Assembly: GCF_000283155.1 (NCBI RefSeq)
Contig: NW_004454197.1
Span: 16,789,753-16,853,752 of the forward strand
Direction of reading: 5' to 3'
Length of the DNA stretch: 64,000 bases
Source: Ceratotherium simum simum
Lineage: Eukaryota; Chordata; Mammalia; Perissodactyla; Rhinocerotidae
Made by a program: the position numbers and the translations under genes. The notes beneath the pieces are model-generated. The model had not been told where the DNA came from and did no database searches. It was given only the letters and a program-made list of their open reading frames with translations. Positions 23,111 to 35,339 of this stretch are shown piece by piece (within the stretch, counting starts at the first letter, position 1; the number at the start of each line of letters is the position of its first letter).

Positions 23111-24280
23111 GGAGGTGAGGAGAGCCCCACACTTGCTTTGTTGTGACAACCGGAAGGGTCAAGTGGTTTCTTGTTCTCAGGGTACCTTGAACTCCTCACA
23201 TCAACGGCGTGGGTCTTAGAGAGGAAGGGGATTAAATGCTTCATCTCAGCATTTTGAGGGTGCTCGTTCCCTGGTCCTGAGATTGATGACAAGAGCCTGA
23301 GTAAACCCAGCCAGGCACCCGAAGGCTCCCAAAATGCTAACACGTACTCAGAGCAAAAGGAGGCAAAGTTGGGAGGAGAGGCATGAGAATGTGAGCAGGA
23401 GGAGGCAGTCAGGGGCTTACTGAGTGACTCAACAGCTCTTTGAGGAGGCTGTTATATTGCTTAGGTGGAAGGGGATGGAATAAAAATATTAACTTTATTA
23501 ATATAATGTAGCCTTGCCCCAGCCCCCAGCCCATGCTCACTAAACAGCATTCTAGCCCTGCCTGATGCGGTGTCTCCCGGTTCCCACCCTCCCCGGTCCT
23601 CAGCCTTGCCATACCACTACTAGAGCTCTTGTGGTGGAGACTGTGAGAGTGAGGGCCCTGGAAGTGAGAGCCGATGGCCGTGTTCAGGGCGCTTTGAGGA
23701 CCAAGACCTGGCAACAGCTGCAGTGAGGGAAGCAATGTGAGGAAGAAGAAAAGGAGAATTTAAAAAGTACTGCCAGAAACCCTGCTCTCCCTTCCTGGGC
23801 CCACAGCTGTGGAAGAAAAGAACAAACATTGTTTTGAAATTACTTGTGGCTGTATACGCTGTGTTTTTTTAACCACAGCACCGCTTTGGGAATAAACCAC
23901 AGGAGTGGTGGCTCTATAAAAGTCATAAAAACAGTCTAAAAAGTCCCTCAGAGATATAGGGAGTGTCAGGGAAGCCCCTAAGCCTTTTCTACTTTTATTT
24001 CCAGGCCATTTCTTTGGCCAGGCCAGCTCCGGGCTTGGCGGCCTTCCCAGGCGGCTCTCACAGACTCAGCTCCGTCCCTCTCCTCCTAGCACTTCCAATG
24101 GTCTCTGTCCCTCGGGGTCCCTTCCCCAGCCTGACTGTGGAAGCCGTTCACCAGGCCTCCCGCGCTTTTTGCCCCACAGACCAACCCAGAGGCCTTTCTC
24201 TGTTTAAGGAAGGGACTGGCGATCCCTACAGGCATGGACACTGTTTTCTTGCCATAAGGTAGTTGTCGTCAATAAATCAC
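23111..24280. other. No recognised feature
   Basis: About 1.2 kb. Open frames near 100 residues on both strands have no recognisable domain. No repeat identified. Confidence 0.35.
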
Positions 24281-24320
24281 ACACATATATGCACACACAC
24301 ACACACAAATACACACACAC
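24281..24320. repeat. (CA)n microsatellite
   Basis: Interrupted CA tract with TA/CA variants. Confidence 0.9.
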
Positions 24321-24689
24321 TTTCCTGGACATAGGTCTGCCGAGCCAACCAGCACAGACAGTGAAGAGAGAGCGGTGGTGGCTCAGGTGCCACCTCTGTC
24401 TCACACGGTCTGTGGCTTCTCTGAGTCCCCTAGCCTGGGAGACGAGGCCCTGACCCTCACTGGAACACCGTCACTTCCTTACAAAAACACAATAATGCGA
24501 GTCCTCACGTGGAATTCCAGTCCTCTCTCCCGGGAGGAGGAAGGGGCACCTGGGAGAGGCACCCTTGGAAGAAGTGTGCCATCGGGAATGGGTGGTTTCT
24601 GGGAAACAGGAAGAGAAGACAAAGCAGCAGTGCTTGAAAAACAAAGTCTAAGCCGGCATTCAAGTATCAGGCATAGCTAACCTCATCCC

Positions 24690-25030
24690 CTGCTGTGCCA
24701 GTTATTAACTGTTGCCTTTCACCTCCATCACCTCGAGATGCTTCAACATCCTCACTCCATCCAACACACGATCACGTTCCTTGACCTCCTCGACCCCAGC
24801 AACCTGTATCTGACCGCCAATATCACAGTCATAACAACCGCCCACACTATTACCACAACCAATTATTCTCCCAGCACTTACTTCCATACTCCTGGGGGGG
24901 TTCAAACCCAGGAAGACATCCAGTACCTCAGCTCCTCGATGCTCTTCCAGTCTGCCACCCAGTTCTTAGCCTCAGTTTCTTCCCAGTTCAGCTTAATCTC
25001 ACCTTTGACTACCTGAATCATTTTCTCCCT
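24690..25030 (+). repeat. Possible L2/CR1-type LINE fragment
   Basis: A C-rich sense strand with 'cctccatcacctcgagatgcttcaacatcctc' and 'cctgtggaactagagg'-type content recalls L2-class LINEs, but no single diagnostic phrase is present. Confidence 0.25.
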
Positions 25031-25034
25031 GTGG

Positions 25035-25265
25035 AACTAGAGGGCTTGCCTGGTTTTGAATCCTATCTGTAGCACGTTCTACATATGTGATTTGGGGTAA
25101 ATTTCACTAAGACTTAGTTTCCTCCTCTGTTAAATGGATCTAATATTAATTCCAACCTCCTAGAGTTGTTAAGAAAATTTAACAAAGCGGTGTGCATGGA
25201 GAGCTTAGATCTTTATGCCTGGAACGTAGCATGCACTCAGTAAATGTTGGGTATTACCGTCGTCG
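25035..25265 (+). repeat. MIR SINE
   Basis: MIR in order: 'ttttgaatcctatctg', 'gatttggggtaaatttcactaagacttagtttcctcctctgttaaatgg', 'agagttgttaagaaaatttaac', 'cagtaaatgttgggtatta'. Confidence 0.85.
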
Positions 25266-25489
25266 TTATCCCCACTCTTGTCCAGCATAATTCCAACCTT
25301 GATTCAGTTTTACACCAATACATCCTTTAGAATCCTGTACCTGGGAAATTGAGTGCTGCTAAAGAAAACCTTGGAATTCTAAGAAGATTCTATCACTGCC
25401 ACTAAAGGTGTGTGTCCTCACTGGGTTCTCGGCTTCACTGGCCATGCCTTGTCTGTGGTTAGCTCCCACATTCATTTTCCCTAATTTCT

Positions 25490-25739
25490 TTTTTTGTGTG
25501 TGTGTGTGAGGAAGATCGGCCCTGAGCTAACATCTGCCAATCCTCCTCTTTTTGCTGAGGAAGACTGGCCCTGGGCTAACATCCATGCCTATCTTCCTCC
25601 ACTTTATATGGGACGCTGCCACAACATGGCCTGACAAGCGGTGCCTCAGTGCGCGCCCGGGATCCGAACCGGCGAACCCCGGGCCACCGCAGCGGAGCGC
25701 GTGCGCGCGCTTAACCACTTGCGTCACCAGGCCAGCCTC
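25490..25739 (-). mobile_element. ERE SINE, duplicated tail module
   Basis: Minus-strand ERE. On the plus strand a T/GT tail is followed by two copies of the 'gaggaaga(t/c)...ggccctg(a/g)gctaacatc' module, then 'gcgcgcccgggatccgaacc' (inverted B box) and the head ending 'caccaggccagcc'. A perfect 13-bp target duplication TTCCCTAATTTCT lies at 25477-25489 and 25740-25752. Confidence 0.95.
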
Positions 25740-25752
25740 TTCCCTAATTTCT

Positions 25753-27420
25753 AATCCCTATCTTGCTAATTTTTCTCAAGCCAGTTTGCGCAGCCCCTCT
25801 TTATGCCCAGCGTAAGACTTTATCTCCTGTTTCACTAAGAAAATGAAGAACACAGGCATAATTTCCCTTCACTTCTATCCCCTGTAACCTATAAACTGAC
25901 TTAGATCCACACAGAGAACTGCCTCCTGTCCTCCAGGCCCCTTCCTGTCCAAGGTCAAAGGTCCTCTCTGTCCATCCTCTGCATCCTCCAGCACCTCCAT
26001 CCATCAATCACCCCTTCCTAGACCTTGAGCCACCCTATCTACAGGGCCTTTTTATTCATTCCATAAATAGACACATCCTTCTCATCCCCTCACCACCAAG
26101 AAAACTCTCTAGTTTTGATTTTGTATCCTCTCTAGTAAGTTTTCTTCTCACTGGAATTTCTTACAAGTGTGGTCTAACTCAGTCTGCACACCATAACGCC
26201 CATGCCTCCCTTAACCTCCTGCAACCAGACCTCCATGCCCACCACTCCGTCTATGTCAGTCCTTACCTCACCCCCATTCCCCATGTTCCTGGGACGAATG
26301 ACCGTTCTTTTTTATTTCAACACCTCCATTCTCCCATCCCTCCCTCATTTTATCATCCACAAAAACACACTCCATGTTTTCTCAGTCTCTCTCCAACGTC
26401 TCCTGCTCTGTCATGTTTATAAAACACTCTTCCTCTAATTGTCCCTTAAAGGCTGGGGTTTCCTAGAGTTTTCTTTTTGACCCACTGCTCTTCTTATGCT
26501 ATATACCCTCCTGGTGCCTGGATCCTCCTACGTAGCTATATGTTTCCAAATCTCTAACTCCACTTTGACTTCTCTCCCAAACTTCAGATCTTATTGGTTG
26601 TGTGAAATCTTCATCTGGATGTCCCGAAGGACGTCAAACACATGTTCAGACCTCATCATCCCTCTCCACATGCCCTGATTCCTAAAACTCAGTATTCTTT
26701 ACCCCAGCTGATAACATCACCACCCACATTGCCCCTAAGTCATGAACATAAACTTTTTCCTCCAACCCGACACCAACCTCCTATTACCACCTGTTCTAAC
26801 TTTTACCTCCTAATATTTTCCAAATCCATCTCTTTCTCTGTTCCTCTGTCACCTTAGTTCCAGCTCTCCTCATCTCTTACCTGAAGATTGCCACCATCTC
26901 CTTGTTGATTTCCTACCTTCGATCTTGTTGTTTTGAACCCTTCTTTGCACATGGTCTCACAGGGAGATACCCAAACACAAATCCATTTACTAGCCTGTTT
27001 AAAACTCTTTGATGATTCCCATTTTCAAGGATTTTATTATAGCCTCAAAGGACCCATGTCATCTAGTTTTCAGAAAACTCTCCAATTTTCCTCCTTCCAC
27101 AGCCCACCTTGCGTATTAAGCTCCACCTAGACCAAAGGCATGTAGCTCCCCATACACCATACATTGCACTTACATCTGTGTGTCCTCCAAGCCCTAGCAG
27201 ATGGAGCTCTCCTTTTCTGTGTTCCTTAACAACCCTCACATACTGACATCTGAGCTTCCACCACACATTGTATTTGGGATAATTCTTTACTTTCTGGCTC
27301 CCCTGCCAGCTTGTGAGTTCCTTGAAGGCAGCATCATGTCTTAGCCTTCTCTGTATGCCTGGCACCTTCCCAGCCCCTGGCCTATGCTAGGTCTTAAGTA
27401 AATGATGGTTGAACTGAACT
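25753..27420 (+). repeat. Long L2 LINE copy
   Basis: About 1.65 kb of C/T-rich sense strand following L2 ORF2-to-3'-end order: 'ggctggggtttcctagagttttc' with a 'tctttttgacccactgctcttctt' segment (about 26450-26500), 'cttcatctggatgtcccgaagg' (26610-26632), 'aaactctttgatgattcccattttc' (27000-27025), 'gctcccctgccagcttgtgagttccttgaagg' (27297-27328) and the 3' end 'gtcttaagtaaatgatggttgaa'. Stops in all frames. One of the longer L2 remnants in the window. Confidence 0.7.
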
Positions 27421-27669
27421 GAACTGACTGTCTAAGTTGGCCACTATGCCGCTCATTCTCAGAACTCTCCCTATCTGGCCTACATCAAACCTTCCTGCAA
27501 CTGCCTCTTCAAAGGCAGGAACATTCCTTCCAGATGAAAGTCTTCTATTCCACTGTCACAAGCTCTTTTCCTGACTCTCGTTACATGAGTTTCCACTTCA
27601 CCGTATGGTCCCATAAGTGAAAGTTATTTTCTAGTTTTAAATAAAAAGTCATCCAACACCCAAAAGTCA

Positions 27670-27870
27670 TCCAAGACTACCTTTGTGTGATGGAAAGGAC
27701 ACTCAATGGGGCGTCAGGACACTCGAGTTACAATCACTGCTCTGCGGCTGATATACAGTCGACAACTCTCTTCCTAGGGCTTCATATTCCTCAGTTACAC
27801 AATGACTGGGTGGGGGCAGCTGGGACTAGGGCCGTATTGTCCGATGTGTCGAAGACTTTCCTTGTTTAGG
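27670..27870 (+). repeat. MIR-like SINE
   Basis: 'gatggaaaggacactcaatggggcgtcagg', 'acaatcactgctctgcggctg', 'gggcttcatattcctcagttacacaatg' follow MIR order. Diverged. Confidence 0.5.
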
Positions 27871-29035
27871 GTTTACCCGGCATCATTACAAGCATGATCG
27901 TGACATGGCTTGGTTGTCAGAGTGGTCTCGAAGGAGGCACAGAGGTTGAGAAGAGGATGGGTTAGGGGAGAAGAAGAGGAATAGAGAACAGGCTGTATTC
28001 ATCTCATCTGAGGATGAACCCAGGACAAGGAAGCCCTGAAGGAAAACATGGGCCTGAGACTCAGGCTCTGACCTGCTTTGCCCTGGAGCTCCTAACTCTT
28101 TTGGATTGCTCCCTGCCCAGACTTATCTCACTTGAACTCGTTCACTCCTCACTTCTTCTCAGCCAGCTCTTTTCAAATAAATCCTTTCCTATAAAGCTTT
28201 CACTTCCGTCTGCTCTGTTACAAATGGCCCTAAAGCCAGAAGAGCCACAGCAATGAAAAGTTGCTCTCTACCCCAAATCCTGCGTGGCGCCTGGGCTCTC
28301 CTTCAGGAGCCTGGCACAGTCAGCCCTCCCTACACGGGCTGCCCCGCGCTCTCCCTGACTCGGTAAATCTCTGAGAAAGATGAGGCCCTGCTCAGCTCTG
28401 TGCTCCCGACCTCGGAGGAATTGCAGAAAGGAAGGGAAGCTTGTGTTAAAAACAGCCAGCAACCAGTCGATGCTTCATAGCAGGAGAGGAAAGGAGCCGA
28501 CTTTCAGTAACTCAGCAGCCACTCACTCGCCAAGAATGGAGCACATGGTCTACTCCATGGGGAGTGTGAAATGACTTCTTTCACACTGTTTCCCATTGGA
28601 ACATTCCCCACCGACAGCAATCACTCACCCTCTCAGAAAGACAGGCTCAGAGAAACAACAAAGGATAGAGAATATGCAGGATTGCACAGGGACACATATG
28701 CACACCCAGAAATTCACACACAAATGCCCAAGTGAACACACACTCAGTGTGTACAAATCTTCAGGCACCGGTTCACAGAGACACTTAGATGCGCACAGAA
28801 ACAAGTCAGCATTCCTCCACTTGGACCTATGCGGCCTCAGGCACATGGGTGTTCAGTTCCAGACCCAGGCATACTCACACGCCCAGACTCTCATGGGCAC
28901 ATCACACCTGGGCACACGGAGCCCGGAGAAACACAGAGACACCCAGAGAATAAAAAAAGAAAGTATAGAGAGATGCACAGCCACCTCAACTCCTAACACT
29001 CAGACAGGTGCAGAGGTAGTGGAAGGATTTCTAGG
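27871..29035. other. No recognised gene; CA-rich region
   Basis: 28650-28960 is rich in CACA-type words ('acacatatgcacacccag', 'cacacacaaatgccc') and produces a 149-residue open frame of repetitive histidine/threonine-rich composition. I treat that as a degenerate CA tract, not a gene. The rest is unrecognised. Confidence 0.4.
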
Positions 29036-29039
29036 AGGG

Positions 29040-29360
29040 GAATGATGTCCAGATACATAGTGTAGCAGGTAAGTGTGGACAGAGGAGGGTGGGCTGATGG
29101 GAGCAAACATCACTGGAGGTGGGGAGTAAGAAGAGCTGTTATTGCACTAGTTGAGGTGAGAAATGAGCAGGATTTGTGCTGGGGCCGCAAAGGGATGGAT
29201 CCAGAGACATTTTTAAGGCCAAACTGAATGAACTTAGTGACTAATTCAATGTACTTAGAAAAGGGGAAGATGAGGAATGGGATTCTGGCTTAGACAACGG
29301 GGTATCACTCACTGTGATGGGTGATCCTGGGGAAGGAGCTGGGAGGATAGCCAGAATGAC
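29040..29360 (+). repeat. Unnamed ancient dispersed repeat, copy C
   Basis: 'gttattgcactagttgaggtgagaaatg', 'gggatggatccagagacatttttaagg', 'ggggaagatgaggaatgggattctggct' match the later part of the same purine-rich repeat as at 17525. Diverged. Confidence 0.35.
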
Positions 29361-30499
29361 CCCCTTTGGTTATGGAAACTCTCTATGGAAAGTCTCCTGA
29401 GTACCAGTCCCTGGGGGTACAGCCTCTGGCCAAGATTTAGGGAGCCTACAGCCTAAACCCCAGTGGGCTTGCAGAGCCCCATCTCAGGCATTTTGTCTGG
29501 CAGAAAAAGATGAGCACACAGATTTCAGATGACAGGGAGAGCAAGGAGCCTGACCAGAGCCCAGGGAGCCCTGAAACCACATTGGCATGACTCGGGGCTC
29601 TCCTGCCCACAACGCGCCTGATTATCAGTTTCCTCCAGGTCTCACAGTTATTCGGACTGCCATTAATTATATGGTCTGACTGTGTGATCCTAAACTTCCC
29701 TTTGGACCCAGCCTTCTCTGGATTCAAAAAGACACTTTGGAGGTGAAAGTCACCCTGTTCCTCAACTCTTCCTCCAGGGTTCTCTGCTTTGGGCAAGAAT
29801 TTGACATGGGCCACAGGATCCTGTTTCTGCAACCGTTTTTAGCCTTAAAAGTGTGATAATTTGAATATAAAGTGGCACCTGAGCAAGAACTTAGTAAGTA
29901 CCTAAATGCCACCTGGCAGTATTTATGGCTCCAACGAAAAAACGTAGAACACTCTAGAACAGGCGCACTGCCTCCGGGACTAGTTGTGATAACCAAGGTT
30001 GAAGGAGAGCCTCACAAAGGCAGCCGCTAAGCTGGCTGCATTTTTAGCGTTAAATCTTCCCTGTGAAAGATGAGAGGAAAAATCTTCTCTCAAAAGCCTA
30101 ATTCTTGGGAACTTGGTATGACTTTAATAGAAACCAGGTCCCAGCGGAAGAAATACTGAAGAAGTTCTGAGAGCTGCATATGTGCTTAGCTCTTCCCAGG
30201 AGATTCTGGTTTCTGTTCAGCATCTCCACTCCCACCTGCCCTGCTTCCGTTTCCCCTTAGCTGGGAGTACACACTGTTCTTAGCACACAGGGATACCAGA
30301 GACCAGGTCCCCAAGATGTCAGTCCTAGAGAAGGACAGCAAGTCCCCAGCTCTGCCTTCAGCCCCCAGTGCACCAGGCAAGTTTGCCCAGATGGCCAAGG
30401 GGAAGGGAGAAAGGAGAGCAGGCCTGAGGATATTGCTCTGGGGGATAAGGGGTCTTCTTTTCCTTCCCTCCTCCTTAGTTCAACAGATCTCTATTGAAT
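29361..30499. other. No recognised feature
   Basis: Open frames up to 128 residues (29446-29832, minus) lack recognisable features. No repeat identified. Confidence 0.35.
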
Positions 30500-30750
30500 G
30501 ACAACAGTGCATTGACAGGAGATAGTGAGATACTAGGAAAGGTACATGGTCTGCTGGTTCAGACAGACTTGTAAACTAATGTTTTAGAAGACAGTGTGGT
30601 AAGTGCTAATAATGATACGTACGAGGAGCTATGAAATTGCAAGGGAAATAGTCATCGCCTCTGCATTTGTGTGGGCTGGGGAGAGGAGCGTCATATAAAA
30701 GACTTCTTGGAAGCAGAAGGGAGTCCAGGTAGAAGGAGGAAGGAGTTGAC
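30500..30750 (+). repeat. Unnamed ancient dispersed repeat, copy D
   Basis: 'gtaagtgctaataatgatacg', 'gacttcttggaagcagaaggg' recall the first part of the repeat described at 17525. Weak. Confidence 0.25.
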
Positions 30751-31469
30751 AGCACAGGGTGGGAGGTGCATGCTGAGGGGTCTGAACATCCGGAGCATTC
30801 GGCTGCTAAGAGCCAGCTGCAGGACTGGGAGCTGTGCTTCCTCCACTCTGTCCAGGCAGTGTGGGGGAAGCCGCCACGGTCTTTCCTGCTTCCTCCTGCC
30901 TAGACCAGGCTGCACCACTGAAACACTTTACTGGGACATTTGGACTTGGAATGGATAGAATCCGTTCATCTTGAGTGGCTGAAGCTCTAAGGTGAAAAAT
31001 GAAGCAGTGAATCAATTCCCAGAGAACAGCAGTGGTAAGAGGTGAGGAGCCTCAGCCACATTCGGGTTCTGGTTCCAGTGGTTGCTGAGGCCGGCTGCAG
31101 CCCTGACCCGCCCCAGGCTTGGTATTCCGGGAGACGCCACGGGATCCTTCCAATCAAGTCCCATCTCTGATAAACCAAGCTCCAGCCGGGTTTCTTCCCT
31201 TGTAACCAAGAGTACGTGAGGAACGAGGTGTGTGGGAGTGAGGAGGTCAAGATGAAGCTGAGGACGAGAGGGCGAGGGCTCTTCAGTGCCGCATGGAGCA
31301 CAGACATTTACCCCCAAAGGCCAGTCAGCGCGTGTGCTGAGCCACACACAGATGGGTATGACCTTGTAGAATCTGGACTAAAGCAGGCTGATGCCAGGAA
31401 AGTGGACCCCATGGGAGCTTCTCAACAACGTCGTGGAGCACCGTTGGGACATAGAATGTAAGGCCAGTA
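30751..31469. other. No recognised feature
   Basis: Several overlapping short frames on both strands, none recognisable. Confidence 0.35.
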
Positions 31470-31690
31470 TGCTGGGATAAAGAGAAGAGGGAAGATTCTA
31501 GAGATGTTTCTGAGGCAGAAATCAAAGGATCAGGTGGAGGATGAAGAGGAAGGAGATTCTGAAATGGTGTCATGGAAACCAAGGAAGGAGGTAATTTTTT
31601 TAAAAAAGCCATACTCAATGAAACCTCCCCAAAAAGGGACCAAGAGATCAAACGCAGTAAATATTAGAAAGTGATAATTGGGTTTGGCAA
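31470..31690 (+). repeat. Unnamed ancient dispersed repeat, copy E
   Basis: 'agatgtttctgaggcagaaatcaaaggatcagg' resembles the segment of the repeat that includes 'gagacatttttaagg' at 29200. Weak. Confidence 0.25.
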
Positions 31691-31999
31691 TTCAGAAGCT
31701 CATGACCAGACAACAATGCATTAAGTTGGAAATGTGAAGAAAGGAATCGGGAAAAGGATTATTGACTCAGCTTTTAAGTACACCAAAAATCAACCAGTAG
31801 AATTTTTTTCATATAACTCAGTGTCCAATGTTGTCGTGATAATTCAACTTGATGAAAGGAAAATTATCCTAGCTTTTGACAACAGTTTTCTGTCTCCCAC
31901 TTCTATTTTTTAAAATGAGTTAAATAATTTATTTCATTCAAAGAAAAATGTTCTTTGTTTTCTCATCAGCCACAATAACCCTAAGCTAATAACTCTTTT

Positions 32000-32600
32000 C
32001 TCAATGTATATATTTATTATGTTTTTTTTTGAATAGTTAATACATATACATAACTTCTTAAAAAACTCATAGAGTATGGAAGAGAATGAAGTAAATTGTG
32101 AATTTCTTTCTTTCATTCTCACATTAAAAACAGTTACCAGTCTCTTGCCAATAGTTCCAGAAGTCGTCTCTGCAAACACAACCTTATAGGTGTACACATG
32201 CCCTTTGACACCTACATGCACGGCTCCATGCCTTGCTTTTTCCACTTCACGTAGCTCTGTGCATATAGATCTGCCTCTCATTTTGAAATGGCTGTATGGT
32301 ATTTTCTTGGATTGACTTACCATATTTTATTTCATTAGATCCCAATGGATGAACTTTTAGATTGTTTCCACCATTTTGTTAATGTAGTCAAGGCTGTAGT
32401 CAATGCTTTCTCTTTGGGTACATCTGTAGGACAAATTCCTATAATTGAAACTGCTAAGTTAAAGGGAATGTGCATTCAAAATTCTGACAGTCTGCTCACA
32501 CTGCCCCCCTCAGTTCCTACCCGCAGTGTATGAGAGTAACAGTCACACGGCACCCTCACCCAGCACAGTGGTATCTTTTGCTCTTTGCCAATAAATGTTA
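32000..32600 (-). repeat. Ancient L1 3' UTR (L1M type), part 1
   Basis: Inverted L1 3' UTR phrases: 'tgaaatggctgtatggtattttcttgg', 'ttttagattgtttccaccattttg', 'ggacaaattcctataattgaaactgctaagttaaagggaatgtgcattc'. It continues after the LTR at 32606-32962. Confidence 0.7.
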
Positions 32601-32605
32601 CAATG

Positions 32606-32962
32606 TGGGAGGGAAGGGTTAACCTCACACCTGGGCTGACCCAGGAATTCCTGGGACAATGATCTCAGAGTCCTGTTTCTCCAGAAAGTACAAAGTTAAG
32701 TAAATGTGGAATGTTGTGTCTACCTCATCTGTAGTGTGAGACTGCTCCTGGGCTGGGAGAACTGTGAACTGGGATGCAGGCTTCAAGCCACCATGAATAC
32801 GGGTATAAAAGAGAGTGTCACGGTGACCCACACACACCTGGATGCTTGCCTGCTTAGGAAGTTACACGTGCTGTACAGCTTGTCCCTGCATCCCTTCAGA
32901 AAGCTAAGTAACCTCAGTATTAGTTTAAAGCCTATTGTAACTCATGAACCTGTGCAGGTGCA
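32606..32962 (+). mobile_element. Short solo LTR inside L1 3' UTR
   Basis: A 357-bp unit with TG...CA ends, flanked by CAATG at 32601-32605 and 32963-32967 (a 5-bp target duplication). A TATA box GTATAAAA sits at 32803-32810. Inverted L1 3' UTR sequence flanks it on both sides and resumes in register. A 5-bp duplication fits ERVL/MaLR-type or similar integrases, but I cannot name the family. The orientation is set by the TATA box. Confidence 0.7.
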
Positions 32963-32967
32963 CAATG

Positions 32968-33430
32968 CTTTGGTCTAATGAGTTTTACATTTATTTTATT
33001 ATCAGTGAAACTGAGCATTTTTCCTGTAAGTTCAAAGACTACTAGAGAGGTGGTGTTTATATTCTTATTGATTTATAAATACTCTTTATATGTTACAGAA
33101 TGTGTCCATTTATCATATCTGTTGCAAATATTTTTTCCAGTTTTCCATTTGTCTTCTGACGATGTTTATGGTATTTTTTACCATGAAGAATCATTTCATT
33201 TTTATAGTCATATGTATCAATCTTTTTTCTTAAGACTTCTGGATTTTGTGAAGTCCTTTAAAAGGTCTTTTTTATTTTAAGATAATAAAAGATTTCTTTA
33301 ATGTTTCCTTCTAGTTATTTTATTTTTCCAGTATTCAATATATCTGGGATTCTTATTTTGGCATAAAAAGTGAGGTAGAAATCCAACTTTATTTTTTCCA
33401 GATTATTACCTAAGTCAGTGCCTTGATAAT
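32968..33430 (-). repeat. Ancient L1 3' UTR (L1M type), part 2
   Basis: Continues 32000-32600: 'gtgaaactgagcatttttcc', 'atttataaatactctttatatg', 'gcaaatattttttccag', and 'gatttctttaatgtttccttc ... tggcataaaaagtgaggtagaaatccaactttattttttccag' are the inverted downstream L1 phrases. Confidence 0.7.
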
Positions 33431-35339
33431 AAAGCTTCCATTCTCTACTACAAGGCACTGTTATAATCTCTTTTTCAGAGTCAGTGATATTAGACTCTCA
33501 AAATGCTTAAAATTTCTCTCAGCAATATAGAACAGATTATGGCAATGGAAACTAGAGACATTCAATGCTCTAGTCCACCTTTTTGTTAGCTATTCCTAAA
33601 ATACACAATATAAAGGATTTGTAAAATTTCAACAGGAATTGAAATCTCAATTTAGGTAAAACATCTGCCAGATGCACAAAAGATTGTCCCTTAGCCAAAA
33701 GAAGATAAAGAGAAGTGTCCGTCCCCCCATCCCTACTGCATACTTCTTCCTCAAAAGGATGAGGCTTTTGCTGACGAGATGGGAAGGCACAACCAGACAG
33801 AGAAGGAGCTACTTTCTGAAGCCACAAGGGGTGAATTCACAGCTTCGTCTTCACGTTGGTAGCTTTTTTCTCCAGAGTTCTAGACAGTTTACTTCAACAA
33901 CACTAATTCTCAGCCACACAAAGGAGAGGTGTAGTGGGTTTGCTGTTAAATTCCCCACCCGTGGTCAAGAGGTCAGCAGGTACAGGCTGGACTTTGAAGA
34001 GCCCGTGGGCGGGACACAGATGGGTGTGGAAACAGGAGTAGAAAGGGGACACTCTGAGCATGGGATCGCCATTCCTTTTTCTTAGAAACAAAGCTACATT
34101 TTGATTCACATTATCCAGGAGAAAAAAATTTGCTCTTTGCAGCAAATATCAGAGAAATGGAACCAAGAGAGTCCTTCTTAATTCAATAGATTTGCAAAAA
34201 TAAATAATTGCTAATCCCAGCAAACGTGGTTAGGGGCTGTGCACGTTGGCCAGCCCATAGCTTAAGATCTGGGATGATGATTCTAACAGCAACAAAATAA
34301 ATGAAAACATCAAAGCAAACTGATCCACCAGCTAATGAGGAAACACCACCCCTGGATAGAACTTTTACCTTCCAAGTAAACCAGGGAAACGTCAGAGTTT
34401 ATATAAAAACGTAGGGTATTGGTCGGAGATCTCGTTTGCATTAAATGGAAAGCAATTGTGATTATCTTAAGCAAAGCAGGGAACTTAGACATAACAGATG
34501 GCTAGGGGATGTGGGTTGAAAAAAAGCAGAAACCAACAAATTCAGCCACCTAACGAGCAGAACGCATCAGTCAGGCTCTTATTTAAATGCTACACACTGT
34601 AAACTGCCTCTGGCTGATTTAAGTGAAAATAAATACTGACAGCATCTTTGGGAGCCCCAGAATTGACAGAAAGACTGGACAATTGGGATCAGGAAATGGT
34701 CAGGATCGAGGAGAAGAGGCACGGCCAGAAACATGTGAACTCCTCCCACAGAATGAGTCTGAAGGTGGCACGTCTGTCTGCCCCAGAGGTTAAACACTGG
34801 TACTGAAGTGTCACCCCAGCCCCAAGTGACCACAGCTCAGATGCTGCCTCAGGCACCATCGCTTCTGCCCCTGGAAATTGGCCATGGCCATCATGCCTGC
34901 AGACAACCAGTGAATTATCTACTGGCCCGGGTCTTGGCATCGTCACTAGCTTCAGAATCCCAAGGAAGTCCATCTTATTGGCCAAGTCACATGCCCAGCT
35001 CCCAGCTTCAAGCATGGCCTGAGACTTCATATCTGTCTTTTTAGCTTCCAGCAGGGTAGACTGACTCAGTGCCCCACAACAAGACTATACACTGGGCAGT
35101 GAAGGACATGACAAATGACCACTTGACTAATAACCTAACATGAATGTTCTGGGCAGGACATCATTGCCACTCCCGCTGAACACCAATATTGTCACCCCTG
35201 CACACCACTACTACTGCCTCTGCCTCTGAAAATGAATCAGAACCAAGTCCTGACTGCCAGAGGAAGGGACAGAGGGAGCATCTGGACCCTCAGGCTTCCA
35301 AAGAGAAAGGCAAGCAATAAATAAAGTTACATTACAAAG
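33431..35339. other. No recognised feature
   Basis: About 1.9 kb. 34570-35090 has a texture like an old LTR or DNA element but I cannot match it. Open frames up to 137 residues (33672-34085) are not recognisable. Confidence 0.3.

Noticed and set aside
28596..29045. 149-codon frame rich in His, Thr and Ser
   Set aside because: Translates a degenerate CACA-type low-complexity tract.
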